Shown here piece by piece: positions 1 through 7,121 of a stretch of DNA of 44,272 nt. The notes beneath the pieces were generated by a model. It was not told where the DNA came from. It saw only the letters and a program-made list of their open reading frames with translations, and ran no database searches. The DNA comes from an uncultured bacterium. Lineage in GTDB: Bacteria; Cyanobacteriota; Vampirovibrionia; Gastranaerophilales; Gastranaerophilaceae. The stretch is taken from the NCBI GenBank assembly GCA_949286885.1, contig CASEEG010000045.1, positions 1 to 44,272 of the forward strand. The letters run 5' to 3'. The position numbers were made by a program, and so were the translations under genes. Each line of letters opens with the position of its first letter. Position 1 is the first letter of the stretch.

Positions 1-1
1 A

Positions 2-1243
2 TTGGCTCTTTGTTCCGGTGATGAAATTGTATCAATAAATAATACGGTGCCAAGAGATATTATTGATTACAGTTTTCTTGTAAAAGACGAAGAAATTTTG
101 CTGCACATTAAACGTAAATCAGGCGAAGAAGAACTTTTTGAGATAGAAAAAGACTTTGACGACGATTTGGGTATAAGCTTTGAAAGTGCGGTATTTGACA
201 GGGTTAAACCATGTTGTAACAAATGTATTTTTTGTTTTGTTGATCAGCAGCCAAAGGGTCTAAGAAAAAGTCTTTATGTAAAAGACGACGACTGGAGGCT
301 TTCTTATTTGCAAGGTACATACATTACTCTTACAAATATGAAAGAAAAAGATTGGCAAAGACTTGAGAATTTTCATCCCTCGCCTTTGTATGTTTCAATT
401 CATACAACAAATCCCAAGCTCAGAGCAAAAATGCTCAACAATCCTAATGCTGCAAGGATTATGGATGATTTAGAACGTCTTAAAAAAAATGATATAAAAA
501 TCCACGGGCAAATTGTACTTTGTCCAAATTATAACGACGGGGATGAGCTTTTAAGGACTTTGGAAGATTTAAAAAAGTTTAAAAAGATTTTAAATTCACT
601 TGCAATTGTTCCTGTCGGTGTTTCAAAGTACAGGAAAGAAAATCTTAAAACAGTTGATAAAGATGTCGCAAGCTTTGTTATAAAAGCTGTTGAAGATTTT
701 AATTTGCAGATGAAAAAAAATATTTTAATGGCGTCTGATGAATTCTTTTTGATTTCAGGACAAGAAATTCCAGAGAAAAAATATTACGGAGATTTTGCTC
801 AAATAGAAGACGGTGTAGGTGCAATAAGGCTTTTAAAGGATGATTTTAAAAAGTGCAAAAAGAAATTAAAAAAATCCCTTAAAAAACCTTGCAGGTTGAG
901 TCTTTTAACAGGCTTGAGTGCGGCAAAAATATTTGAAGAATTAAAAAAAGAAATTAACGTTACAGGGCTTGATTTTGAAGTTATTGGAGTTAAAAATAAA
1001 TTTTTTGGGGATAAAATCAATGTTACAGGGCTTGTAACAGGTACTGATTTAAAAAAAGTTATAAAAGAATATAAGGTTCAAAATGCAATAATACCTTCTG
1101 TTATGCTAAGAGAGGGGACGGATGAGTTTTTGGATGGTATAAAAATTTCAGATATTAAAAAAGAATATCCTGAAATTAAGTTTTATATTATTAAAAATTG
1201 TTACAAATTTGGCGAGATAATGAAAATAATTAACTCAATGTAG
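2..1243 (+). CDS. DUF512 family radical SAM protein (5' partial)
   Basis: The protein matches the DUF512 / cyanobacterial FeS oxidoreductase family (TIGR03279-like), whose biochemical function is unknown. What is left of an N-terminal PDZ-like segment (GDEIVSINN near residues 6-14) is followed by a radical SAM cluster motif, CX3CX2C, around residues 71-78 (PCCNKCIFCFVDQQ). The C-terminal part, with LLTGLSAAKIF and GLVTGTDL, is the DUF512 domain. The reading frame is open to the window edge and the PDZ segment lacks its beginning, so the real start lies upstream and the TTG at base 2 is not it. The family call rests on motif recognition; the substrate is unknown. Confidence 0.88.
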   Translation: MALCSGDEIVSINNTVPRDIIDYSFLVKDEEILLHIKRKSGEEELFEIEKDFDDDLGISFESAVFDRVKPCCNKCIFCFVDQQPKGLRKSLYVKDDDWRLSYLQGTYITLTNMKEKDWQRLENFHPSPLYVSIHTTNPKLRAKMLNNPNAARIMDDLERLKKNDIKIHGQIVLCPNYNDGDELLRTLEDLKKFKKILNSLAIVPVGVSKYRKENLKTVDKDVASFVIKAVEDFNLQMKKNILMASDEFFLISGQEIPEKKYYGDFAQIEDGVGAIRLLKDDFKKCKKKLKKSLKKPCRLSLLTGLSAAKIFEELKKEINVTGLDFEVIGVKNKFFGDKINVTGLVTGTDLKKVIKEYKVQNAIIPSVMLREGTDEFLDGIKISDIKKEYPEIKFYIIKNCYKFGEIMKIINSM

Positions 1244-1302
1244 CAATAAAATCACACTTTTTGGTTTAAAAGTATTATGAAGGTATAAAATAAAGGTTAG
1301 TT

Positions 1303-1881
1303 ATGTCTGTAAATAGTGTTCAAAACAAACAGCAAAGCGATTCTTTCGGGTCTGTATTCCAGGATTCGTTGATTCGTCAAGGTAAAAATCTTTTGGTTGG
1401 AACCGGAGTAGGTCTTGCTGCAGGTAGTGCAGTTTCCATGGCTATTCCTGCTTCCCGTAACACTATTGCAGAAAAGCTTACGGATTATTTTTTAAAGACC
1501 GATGAAGTCGCTTTAGGACAAATGAAAGCATTAAAAGAATCTACTGCACAAAATAATATTACAAAAGAGCAGTTAGAAAATATACTTAAAAATATTGACG
1601 ATTTAATTAAACCTTTTAAAGAAAAAGCCCAAAAAGAAGTTGAAAGGTTTTTTAAACTACCCAGAAATTCCCGTTCAAAGGACGACATTGTAAATTGGGC
1701 GAAAAAAGCTGCTAAAAAGTCACAAAATGCAAATATTATAGGTACTGCTGTCGGGGTTGGTGTTTTGATTATGCTATTTTCGGATTTGTTCTCTGGGATT
1801 TTTCACAAAAAGACCGCGCGCGCTGAACAATCCAAAGTTGTAAGTGGTGTGAATAGCAAAATGGGCACTCATCAAGGCTAG
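1303..1881 (+). CDS. Hypothetical protein with two membrane segments
   Basis: I do not recognise this 192-residue protein. It has a Gln/Ser-rich N-terminus, a Gly/Ala-rich hydrophobic segment near residues 29-49, a charged Lys/Glu-rich helical middle (about 60-140) and a second hydrophobic segment near 145-165, then a basic tail. This suggests a hairpin membrane protein with the charged middle on one side of the membrane. An AAGG ribosome-binding site lies 6 bases before the ATG. It sits between the DUF512 gene and ffh on the same strand. The protein at 31785-32333 has a loosely similar build (short, polar N-terminus, one Gly/Leu-rich membrane segment), but no clear homology is visible. Confidence 0.7.
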   Translation: MSVNSVQNKQQSDSFGSVFQDSLIRQGKNLLVGTGVGLAAGSAVSMAIPASRNTIAEKLTDYFLKTDEVALGQMKALKESTAQNNITKEQLENILKNIDDLIKPFKEKAQKEVERFFKLPRNSRSKDDIVNWAKKAAKKSQNANIIGTAVGVGVLIMLFSDLFSGIFHKKTARAEQSKVVSGVNSKMGTHQG

Positions 1882-1916
1882 ATTTTACTAAAAATATTTT
1901 TATAGTAAAATTTTTA
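1882..1916 (+). terminator. AT-rich hairpin after the 1303-1881 gene
   Basis: ATTTTACTA (1882-1890) and TAGTAAAAT (1903-1911) form a perfect 9-bp inverted repeat with a 12-base loop, followed by a T run. It starts directly behind the stop codon at 1881, as a terminator would. The same bases also read as the ffh promoter (see next entry), so the stem may be incidental; it is very AT-rich and would be weak. Confidence 0.4.
1884..1911 (+). promoter_or_regulatory. Putative ffh promoter giving a leaderless mRNA
   Basis: TTTACT (1884-1889), a 16-base spacer and TAAAAT (1906-1911) resemble a sigma-70 promoter. The -10 box ends 6 bases before the ffh ATG at 1918, so transcription would begin at or next to the start codon. 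There is no Shine-Dalgarno sequence upstream of the ATG, which agrees with leaderless translation. Confidence 0.45.
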
Positions 1917-1917
1917 T

Positions 1918-3285
1918 ATGTTTGATTCACTTTCAGAAAGACTGCAGGAAATAATTAAAAAAACCGCAGGCAATGCGCAGTTAAGCGAAGAAAATATGCA
2001 AGATGCGCTGAGGGAAATTCGTCGTGCGCTTTTAGGGGCAGATGTTTCACTTAGTGTTGTTAAGTCTTTTATTTCAAATATTAAAGATAAAGCAGCAGGA
2101 CAAGAGGTTATAAAAAGCGTTAACCCTTCACAAATGCTTATAAAAATTGTAAATGATGAACTTGTTGAGCTTTTAGGGAAAGAAAAAAAGCCCTTAAACC
2201 TTGATACAAATCCGTCTTTTATTATGATGCTGGGGCTTCAGGGTTCAGGTAAAACTACAAGCAGCGCAAAGTTGGGTTTAAAACTTAAAAAAGAAGGTAA
2301 AAAGCCTTTGCTTGTAGCATGCGATGTGTATAGACCTGCTGCAATTTTGCAGTTAAAAACCTTGTGTAGCGAAAATAACCTTGATTTCTTTTCTTTGGAA
2401 AATGAAAAAGATGTAAGAAAAATTGTTGATGAGGCAATAAAATACGCAAAAGAAAATCAAAATACGGTTTTAATTCTTGATACTGCAGGGCGTTTGCAGA
2501 TTGATACATCTATGATGGCAGAGCTTTTGCTTATTGAGAGGATGTACCCGCTTAATGAAAAATTGCTTGTAATTGACTCTATGACAGGCCAAGAGGCAAT
2601 TGATGTTGCAAAAAACTTTGATGAGCAATTAGGTATTACAGGTATTATTTTAACAAAGCTTGATGGCGATACAAAAGGCGGTTGTGCGCTCAGTGTTGTC
2701 TATTCAACAGGCAAGGCAATTAAGCTTGTAGGCATGGGTGAAAAAATTGAACCTTTAGAGGATTTTTACCCTGATAGAATGGCATCTCGCATTTTAGGAA
2801 TGGGCGATATTGTTTCTCTTGTTGAAAAAGCGCAAAAAAATATTGATGTTGAAGAAGCAAAAAAACTTGAGGAGAAATTTTTAAAAGCGCAGTTTAGTTT
2901 TGAAGATTTCTTAAAAATTCAAAAACAAATTAAAATGCTTGGCTCGTTTGATGGTATTTTGGGCATGTTGCCAATCCCCGGGTTAAATAAAGACGATAGG
3001 CAAAAAATTTCTCATGAAGGGGAAAAACAGTTTAAAAAAATGGAGGTGTTTATATCCTCTATGACACCACAGGAGCGAAAAAACCCTGATTTGTTGAATG
3101 CATCAAGAAAAAAAAGAATAGCTCGAGGTGCAGGCATGGAGTTAAGTGAACTAAATGCTTTTGTAACTCAGTTTGAACAAATGAGAAAAATGATGCAGGG
3201 TTTTGGTGCGCTTAAAAATACTTTTAAAAAGGGCGGAAAATCGGCACTTTATGGCAAAATGCCAAAAAACCCACGTTTTAGATAA
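1918..3285 (+). CDS. ffh: Signal recognition particle protein Ffh (SRP54)
   Basis: This GTPase binds 4.5S/SRP RNA and signal sequences and delivers ribosomes making membrane proteins to FtsY at the inner membrane. The 455-residue protein has the N-terminal helical bundle, then the G domain with GLQGSGKTT (P-loop, near 107), DTAGR, TKLDGD and the GMGEKIEPLEDF closing motif, then the methionine-rich M domain (about 300-455) with GMLPIPG. Length is normal for the family. It is followed by rpsP, a common partner, although rimM and trmD are missing from the cluster. No ribosome-binding site precedes the ATG. Confidence 0.97.
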   Translation: MFDSLSERLQEIIKKTAGNAQLSEENMQDALREIRRALLGADVSLSVVKSFISNIKDKAAGQEVIKSVNPSQMLIKIVNDELVELLGKEKKPLNLDTNPSFIMMLGLQGSGKTTSSAKLGLKLKKEGKKPLLVACDVYRPAAILQLKTLCSENNLDFFSLENEKDVRKIVDEAIKYAKENQNTVLILDTAGRLQIDTSMMAELLLIERMYPLNEKLLVIDSMTGQEAIDVAKNFDEQLGITGIILTKLDGDTKGGCALSVVYSTGKAIKLVGMGEKIEPLEDFYPDRMASRILGMGDIVSLVEKAQKNIDVEEAKKLEEKFLKAQFSFEDFLKIQKQIKMLGSFDGILGMLPIPGLNKDDRQKISHEGEKQFKKMEVFISSMTPQERKNPDLLNASRKKRIARGAGMELSELNAFVTQFEQMRKMMQGFGALKNTFKKGGKSALYGKMPKNPRFR

Positions 3286-3394
3286 ATTTTTTTTAAAATG
3301 TCAAGCATTTTTGTGAAATTTGCTTGCAATTAAATTATGCTTGTGTTTTGATTACTATATAACTGATTAATGACTAAGGAGAAAAGTAAAAGAA

Positions 3395-3784
3395 GTGGTT
3401 AAGATTAGACTTAAAAGACTAGGTTATAAAAAGAATCCTACATATCGTATCGTTGTAATTGACGGTCGTTGCAAAAGAGAAGGTGCGCCTATTGAAGAAT
3501 TAGGCCATTACAATCCTAAAACAAAAGAAATGAAATTAAATTTAGCTTCAGCACAAGAATGGGTTAAAAAAGGTGCTCAACCTACAGCTACTGTTACATA
3601 CCTTATGAAAAATTGTGATGAAGAAGGTAAATTAATTTATAACAAAAAAGAAACTGTAAAATTATCTAAAAAAGCTCAAGCCAAACTTGAAGCTCAAAAA
3701 GAAGCTGAAGCCCAAGCGGCAGCGGCGGCAGAAGCTGCGGCAGCTGATGAGGCGCAAGTTGAGGCAAGTGAAGCTAACGAATAA
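3395..3784 (+). CDS. rpsP: 30S ribosomal protein S16
   Basis: S16 binds 16S rRNA and is needed for assembly of the small subunit. The N-terminal 85 or so residues are canonical (MVKIRLKRLGYKKNPTYRIVV, then EELGHYNPKTK). The start is a GTG at 3395, because the conserved MVKIRL begins there; a TAAGGAG ribosome-binding site lies somewhat far away (about 13 bases). The last 45 or so residues form an unusual Lys- then Ala/Glu-rich tail, making the protein 129 residues against the usual 80-100. A strong terminator follows, so rpsP ends its transcription unit instead of leading into rimM-trmD. Confidence 0.97.
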   Translation: MVKIRLKRLGYKKNPTYRIVVIDGRCKREGAPIEELGHYNPKTKEMKLNLASAQEWVKKGAQPTATVTYLMKNCDEEGKLIYNKKETVKLSKKAQAKLEAQKEAEAQAAAAAEAAAADEAQVEASEANE

Positions 3785-3802
3785 GATCGAAAAGAACACT
3801 TT

Positions 3803-3834
3803 ATTGAGCCTCAAATCGAGGCTCAATTTTTTTA
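3803..3834 (+). terminator. Rho-independent terminator after rpsP
   Basis: ATTGAGCCTC (3803-3812) pairs perfectly with GAGGCTCAAT (3818-3827) across a 5-base loop and runs into a T tract. It closes the ffh-rpsP unit and separates it from the glycosyltransferase gene. Confidence 0.9.
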
Positions 3835-3853
3835 TATAAATTTGAGGAATAAA

Positions 3854-4834
3854 TTGGCAAATATTTTAATCATATCACCAATAAGTATAGCAGGAGAGCT
3901 CATTATGCGAGGCTTTAAAAAGGGTTTTGAAGCAAGTGGGCATAGTGTTTCTTTTGTTGATGTAAGAGAGTTGAATAATGCTCAAAACTATGACTATATT
4001 CTCTCTTACGACTATGGTTATATGGTGAGCGAAAATGCGTTTTTAAATGTACAAAAAATCCTCTCAATTAATCCAAAAGTCAAGTTAATACATTATTTTG
4101 CAGATAATCCATCCTTAAATTATGCTCACAGTGGGCAATTTGACCTAAAAGAAAAGTTTTTTGAGTTTTGCAAGTTGCACAAAAATAATTTAGAGCTTGT
4201 TTTTTGGGATAAAAAATTTGTCCAAGATTTTAAAGGTGTTAAATCTTCTTATTTTCCAATTTGTGTGGATTGCAGTGTTTATAGGGATTTTGAGCTTGAA
4301 GAAAAATATGACATAACTTTTTTAGGGCGTCCTTTAAGTGATGAAAGACAGAAAATTTTAAGTGCAATTGTAAAAAATTTCCCCGATAAGCTTAAAATTT
4401 TTTCTTACCCCAAGCATTTTGAAAATAGTATTGAGGGTATGAAGCGATTTTTAAATGATGAGGAAATAAAAAAATATAAAAAGTGCTTTTGTGGTTTTGT
4501 TGAGAGTCAAGAGGAACTTTCAAAGATTTATAATTCATCAAAAATTAATTTAAACATAAATTTGCAGGGAGATAATTCCCTTAACTATAGAACCTTTGAG
4601 GTGCTTGCCTCTAAAGGTTTTTTGTTGTGCGATAAAAGAGAAGATATAAAATCTTTAGGTTTAGAAAATGTTGTTGTTCAATATGAAAATGAGCAAGATT
4701 TAATTGAAAAAATTACTCATTATTTAGCTTATAAGGACGAGCGAAATCAAATAAGGGCGCGAGCGAGAAAGCTCGTCAGCCAACATTTTGACATTGTTGC
4801 ACGAGCGGGCGAGATACTTAATACAGTCGAGTGA
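3854..4834 (+). CDS. CgeB-like glycosyltransferase (GT-B fold)
   Basis: The protein is probably a sugar transferase of the CgeB / Glyco_trans_1_2 type, acting on a surface or storage glycan; donor and acceptor are unknown. The N-terminal Rossmann-like half begins ANILIISPISIAG; the C-terminal half carries the typical INLNINLQ...NYRTFEVLASKGFLLCD donor-site region and ends in a helix (RARKLVSQHF). The start is taken as TTG 3854 because a GAGGA ribosome-binding site lies 5-6 bases upstream; a start at TTG 3842 would lie before that site. It stands alone between a terminator and the dapL promoter. Confidence 0.8.
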   Translation: MANILIISPISIAGELIMRGFKKGFEASGHSVSFVDVRELNNAQNYDYILSYDYGYMVSENAFLNVQKILSINPKVKLIHYFADNPSLNYAHSGQFDLKEKFFEFCKLHKNNLELVFWDKKFVQDFKGVKSSYFPICVDCSVYRDFELEEKYDITFLGRPLSDERQKILSAIVKNFPDKLKIFSYPKHFENSIEGMKRFLNDEEIKKYKKCFCGFVESQEELSKIYNSSKINLNINLQGDNSLNYRTFEVLASKGFLLCDKREDIKSLGLENVVVQYENEQDLIEKITHYLAYKDERNQIRARARKLVSQHFDIVARAGEILNTVE

Positions 4835-4849
4835 TTTTAAAAAAAATAA

Positions 4850-4858
4850 TGCTAAAAT
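4850..4858 (+). promoter_or_regulatory. Extended -10 promoter element for dapL
   Basis: TGC followed by TAAAAT (4853-4858) matches an extended -10 box, 20 bases before the dapL ATG with an AAGGAG ribosome-binding site in between. No good -35 is visible, as is common for extended -10 promoters. Confidence 0.4.
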
Positions 4859-4878
4859 AAAAGTTTAAGGAGAATAAA

Positions 4879-6066
4879 ATGGAAACTACATATACTATAA
4901 AGCCTTCAAAGAGAATTCTGGAAATTCCAAAGTATATATTTGCCGAGTTGAACGAGTGGAAAGATGAAGCTCGTGCTCAAGGTATTGATTTAATTGACTT
5001 AGGGATAGGTAATCCTGATGGCGCTACACCAAAACCAGTTGTAGAAGCTGCACTTAAGTCTATTCAAATGCCTGAAAGCCATGGCTACCCTAGCTTTAGG
5101 GGAAAAGATGATTTTCGTCGTGCAATTGCCCGTTGGATGAAAAGGAGGTATAACGTAGATATTGACCCTATTCAAGAAGTTCAAACTTTAATTGGTGAAA
5201 AAGAGGGTCTGGCTAATATTGCGCTTGCTTATTCTGAACCTGGAGATATAAATATTGTTCCGGATCCTTATTATCCCGTTTTATCCCGCGGTAGCTGGGT
5301 TGCAGGTGCGCAAGTATATCATGTTCCCCTGACTGATGAAAATGATTATTTGCCTGATTTAGACTCAATTCCAGAGGATATTGCACGCAAGGCGAAAATG
5401 TTTTTTATAAATTATCCAAATAACCCCACAGGCGCTACTGCTCCAAGAGAATTTTTGGAAAAAATGGTTGCTTACTGCAAAAAATACAACATTTTGCTTG
5501 TGTCTGATATGGCATATGGTGAGGTATGTTATGATAATTATCGTCCTTTAAGCATTTTTAATATTGAGGGTGCTAAAGACATTGCAATTGAGTTTCATTC
5601 GTTCTCTAAAACATTTAATATGGCAGGCTGGAGAGCAGGTTTTGCGGTTGGCAATAAAGAATTTATAGATGTATTATATGCAATGAAGTCAAACATTGAC
5701 TATGGTACATCTTCAATTGTTCAAGATGCTTGTATTGCAGCGCTTGAGATGGATTATAAGTATGTTCAGGATATTATGGATAAGTACAATTCTCGTCGTG
5801 AGATAGTTGCTCAAGGCTTTAATAAGCTTGGTTGGCATATGAAAAGAAGTTCAGCTACAATGTATTTTTGGTTAAAAGTTCCCCATGGCAGACACTCTAA
5901 AGAATTTTGTAAAGAAGTTTTATTTAAAACAGGGGTTATGTTTACTCCAGGGATTGCTTTTGGCGAGTATAGTGATGATCATTTTAGGGTTTCAATTGTT
6001 CAGCCTAACGAGCGTTTAATTGAAGCATTTAAAAGATTGGATGAAGCGGGTATTCGTTATATGTAA
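4879..6066 (+). CDS. dapL: LL-diaminopimelate aminotransferase (class I/II PLP enzyme)
   Basis: DapL converts tetrahydrodipicolinate directly to LL-diaminopimelate with glutamate, the short lysine/peptidoglycan route used by cyanobacteria, plants, chlamydiae and relatives. The 395-residue protein has the aminotransferase fold motifs LGIGNPDG (40s), NYPNNPTGA (near 178), SDMAYGEV (near 209) and the PLP-lysine motif SFSKTFNMAGWRAGF with Lys244, plus a C-terminal arginine motif (DDHFRVSIV). It has a clear AAGGAG ribosome-binding site. Some class I aminotransferases closely resemble DapL; the assignment fits the lineage but is not proven by motif alone. Confidence 0.82.
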   Translation: METTYTIKPSKRILEIPKYIFAELNEWKDEARAQGIDLIDLGIGNPDGATPKPVVEAALKSIQMPESHGYPSFRGKDDFRRAIARWMKRRYNVDIDPIQEVQTLIGEKEGLANIALAYSEPGDINIVPDPYYPVLSRGSWVAGAQVYHVPLTDENDYLPDLDSIPEDIARKAKMFFINYPNNPTGATAPREFLEKMVAYCKKYNILLVSDMAYGEVCYDNYRPLSIFNIEGAKDIAIEFHSFSKTFNMAGWRAGFAVGNKEFIDVLYAMKSNIDYGTSSIVQDACIAALEMDYKYVQDIMDKYNSRREIVAQGFNKLGWHMKRSSATMYFWLKVPHGRHSKEFCKEVLFKTGVMFTPGIAFGEYSDDHFRVSIVQPNERLIEAFKRLDEAGIRYM

Positions 6067-6071
6067 ACTTG

Positions 6072-6099
6072 TTTACACAATAAAAAAATATGGTAAAAT
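6072..6099 (+). promoter_or_regulatory. Promoter of the pilin gene
   Basis: TTTACA (6072-6077), a 16-base spacer and TAAAAT (6094-6099), with an extended TGG before the -10. It lies 31 bases before the pilin ATG, which has its own AAAGGA ribosome-binding site. Confidence 0.6.
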
Positions 6100-6129
6100 A
6101 CAAATATAATTAAAAAAAAGGAAATTTTA

Positions 6130-6384
6130 ATGAAATTTAATACAAAAAGCAAAGCACAAAGCTTGGTAGAGTATGCATTAATACTTGCACTTGTAACAGT
6201 TATTGCTATAACTGCACTTCAGTTTTTGGGTCAAAAAGTTAATACTGCAGTAACAGGTGTTGGTGATGATGTACAAACAACAACTGAGAATGCTGCAAAA
6301 ACTTATTGTGAAGGACTTGGAACCGGTTACAGTTGGAATGAAAGCACAGGAAAGTGTGTTAGCAGCGATAGTGGTTCAAATTAG
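6130..6384 (+). CDS. Flp/Fap-type pilin (Tad pilus subunit)
   Basis: This 84-residue protein has the layout of a Flp pilin: a short basic leader, a prepilin peptidase site of the form KAQ/SLVEYALIL with the conserved Glu-Tyr pair at mature positions 4-5, and one hydrophobic helix (about residues 12-32), followed by a Thr/Ser/Gly-rich exposed tail with two cysteines (in TYCEGLG and GKCVSS) that could form a disulfide. It would be cleaved at the inner membrane and assembled into a thin Tad pilus. None of the Tad machinery (tadA, tadB, tadZ, tadV or rcpA types) is in the window, so it is an orphan here. Its stop overlaps the convergent kdsB stop by four bases. Confidence 0.85.
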   Translation: MKFNTKSKAQSLVEYALILALVTVIAITALQFLGQKVNTAVTGVGDDVQTTTENAAKTYCEGLGTGYSWNESTGKCVSSDSGSN

Positions 6385-7112
6385 CTTTTGTCCTTTTGAA
6401 TACATATAAATTTATCTAAATCCTGTTGGGTGTCAATCCCGATGGGATTTAAGTTTGTAAGCGCAACTTTAATTTTCATACCGTTTTTAAGTGCGCGCAA
6501 TTGCTCTAAACTTTCTGCTTTTTCAAGGTCAGATTGGCTTAAAGATGTCATTTTTAATAGAGACTCTCTCTTGTAGCCGTAAATTCCAATGTGCGCGTAA
6601 TATTTTGCCTCGCCTTTGTTTCTCTCGTAAGGTATTGGGCAGCGTGAAAAATAAAGCGCATTAAAATCATTATCAAATACGCATTTTACACAATTTGGAT
6701 CTTGAATTTGTTCAATATCGGTTATTTGTCTTACGAGGGTTGAAATGTCGCAATTGCCTTCAATTAGTGTTGATATAGCTAAATCAATAACTTCGGAGGT
6801 TATTTGCGGTTCGTCTCCTTGCATATTAAGAATATAATCGTATTCGCTGTGTCTTTTTGCAACCTCGCAAATCCTGTCTGAGCCTGATTTGTGTTCGGTC
6901 GATGTCATTTCAACATTTGCGCCAAACTCTTTTGCTTTATTTAAAATTAATTCGGAATCCGTTGCAATTATTACTTCTTGTGCCAGTTTAGATTGTTTTG
7001 CAGCCTCCCAGACCCACTGAATAATAGGTTTAGAGTTAACTTCTTTTAATAATTTGCCGCAAAGTCTTGTTGAAGAGTATCTTGCTGGAATTATAATAAC
7101 CGTATTTTTCAT
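6381..7112 (-). CDS. kdsB: 3-deoxy-manno-octulosonate cytidylyltransferase
   Basis: KdsB activates KDO with CTP to CMP-KDO, the donor for the inner core of lipopolysaccharide, in the cytoplasm. The 243-residue protein has the nucleotide-binding N-terminus PARYSSTRLCGKLL, the NMQGDEP motif near residue 97 and PYERN followed by YAHIGIYGY. Length is normal. An AAAGGA ribosome-binding site precedes the ATG. It lies 9 bases behind the TPR gene and is probably co-transcribed with it. It is direct evidence for an outer membrane with KDO. The stop overlaps the pilin stop tail-to-tail (TTAG). Confidence 0.95.
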   Translation of the reverse strand: MKNTVIIIPARYSSTRLCGKLLKEVNSKPIIQWVWEAAKQSKLAQEVIIATDSELILNKAKEFGANVEMTSTEHKSGSDRICEVAKRHSEYDYILNMQGDEPQITSEVIDLAISTLIEGNCDISTLVRQITDIEQIQDPNCVKCVFDNDFNALYFSRCPIPYERNKGEAKYYAHIGIYGYKRESLLKMTSLSQSDLEKAESLEQLRALKNGMKIKVALTNLNPIGIDTQQDLDKFICIQKDKS

Positions 7113-7121
7113 AATTATCCT

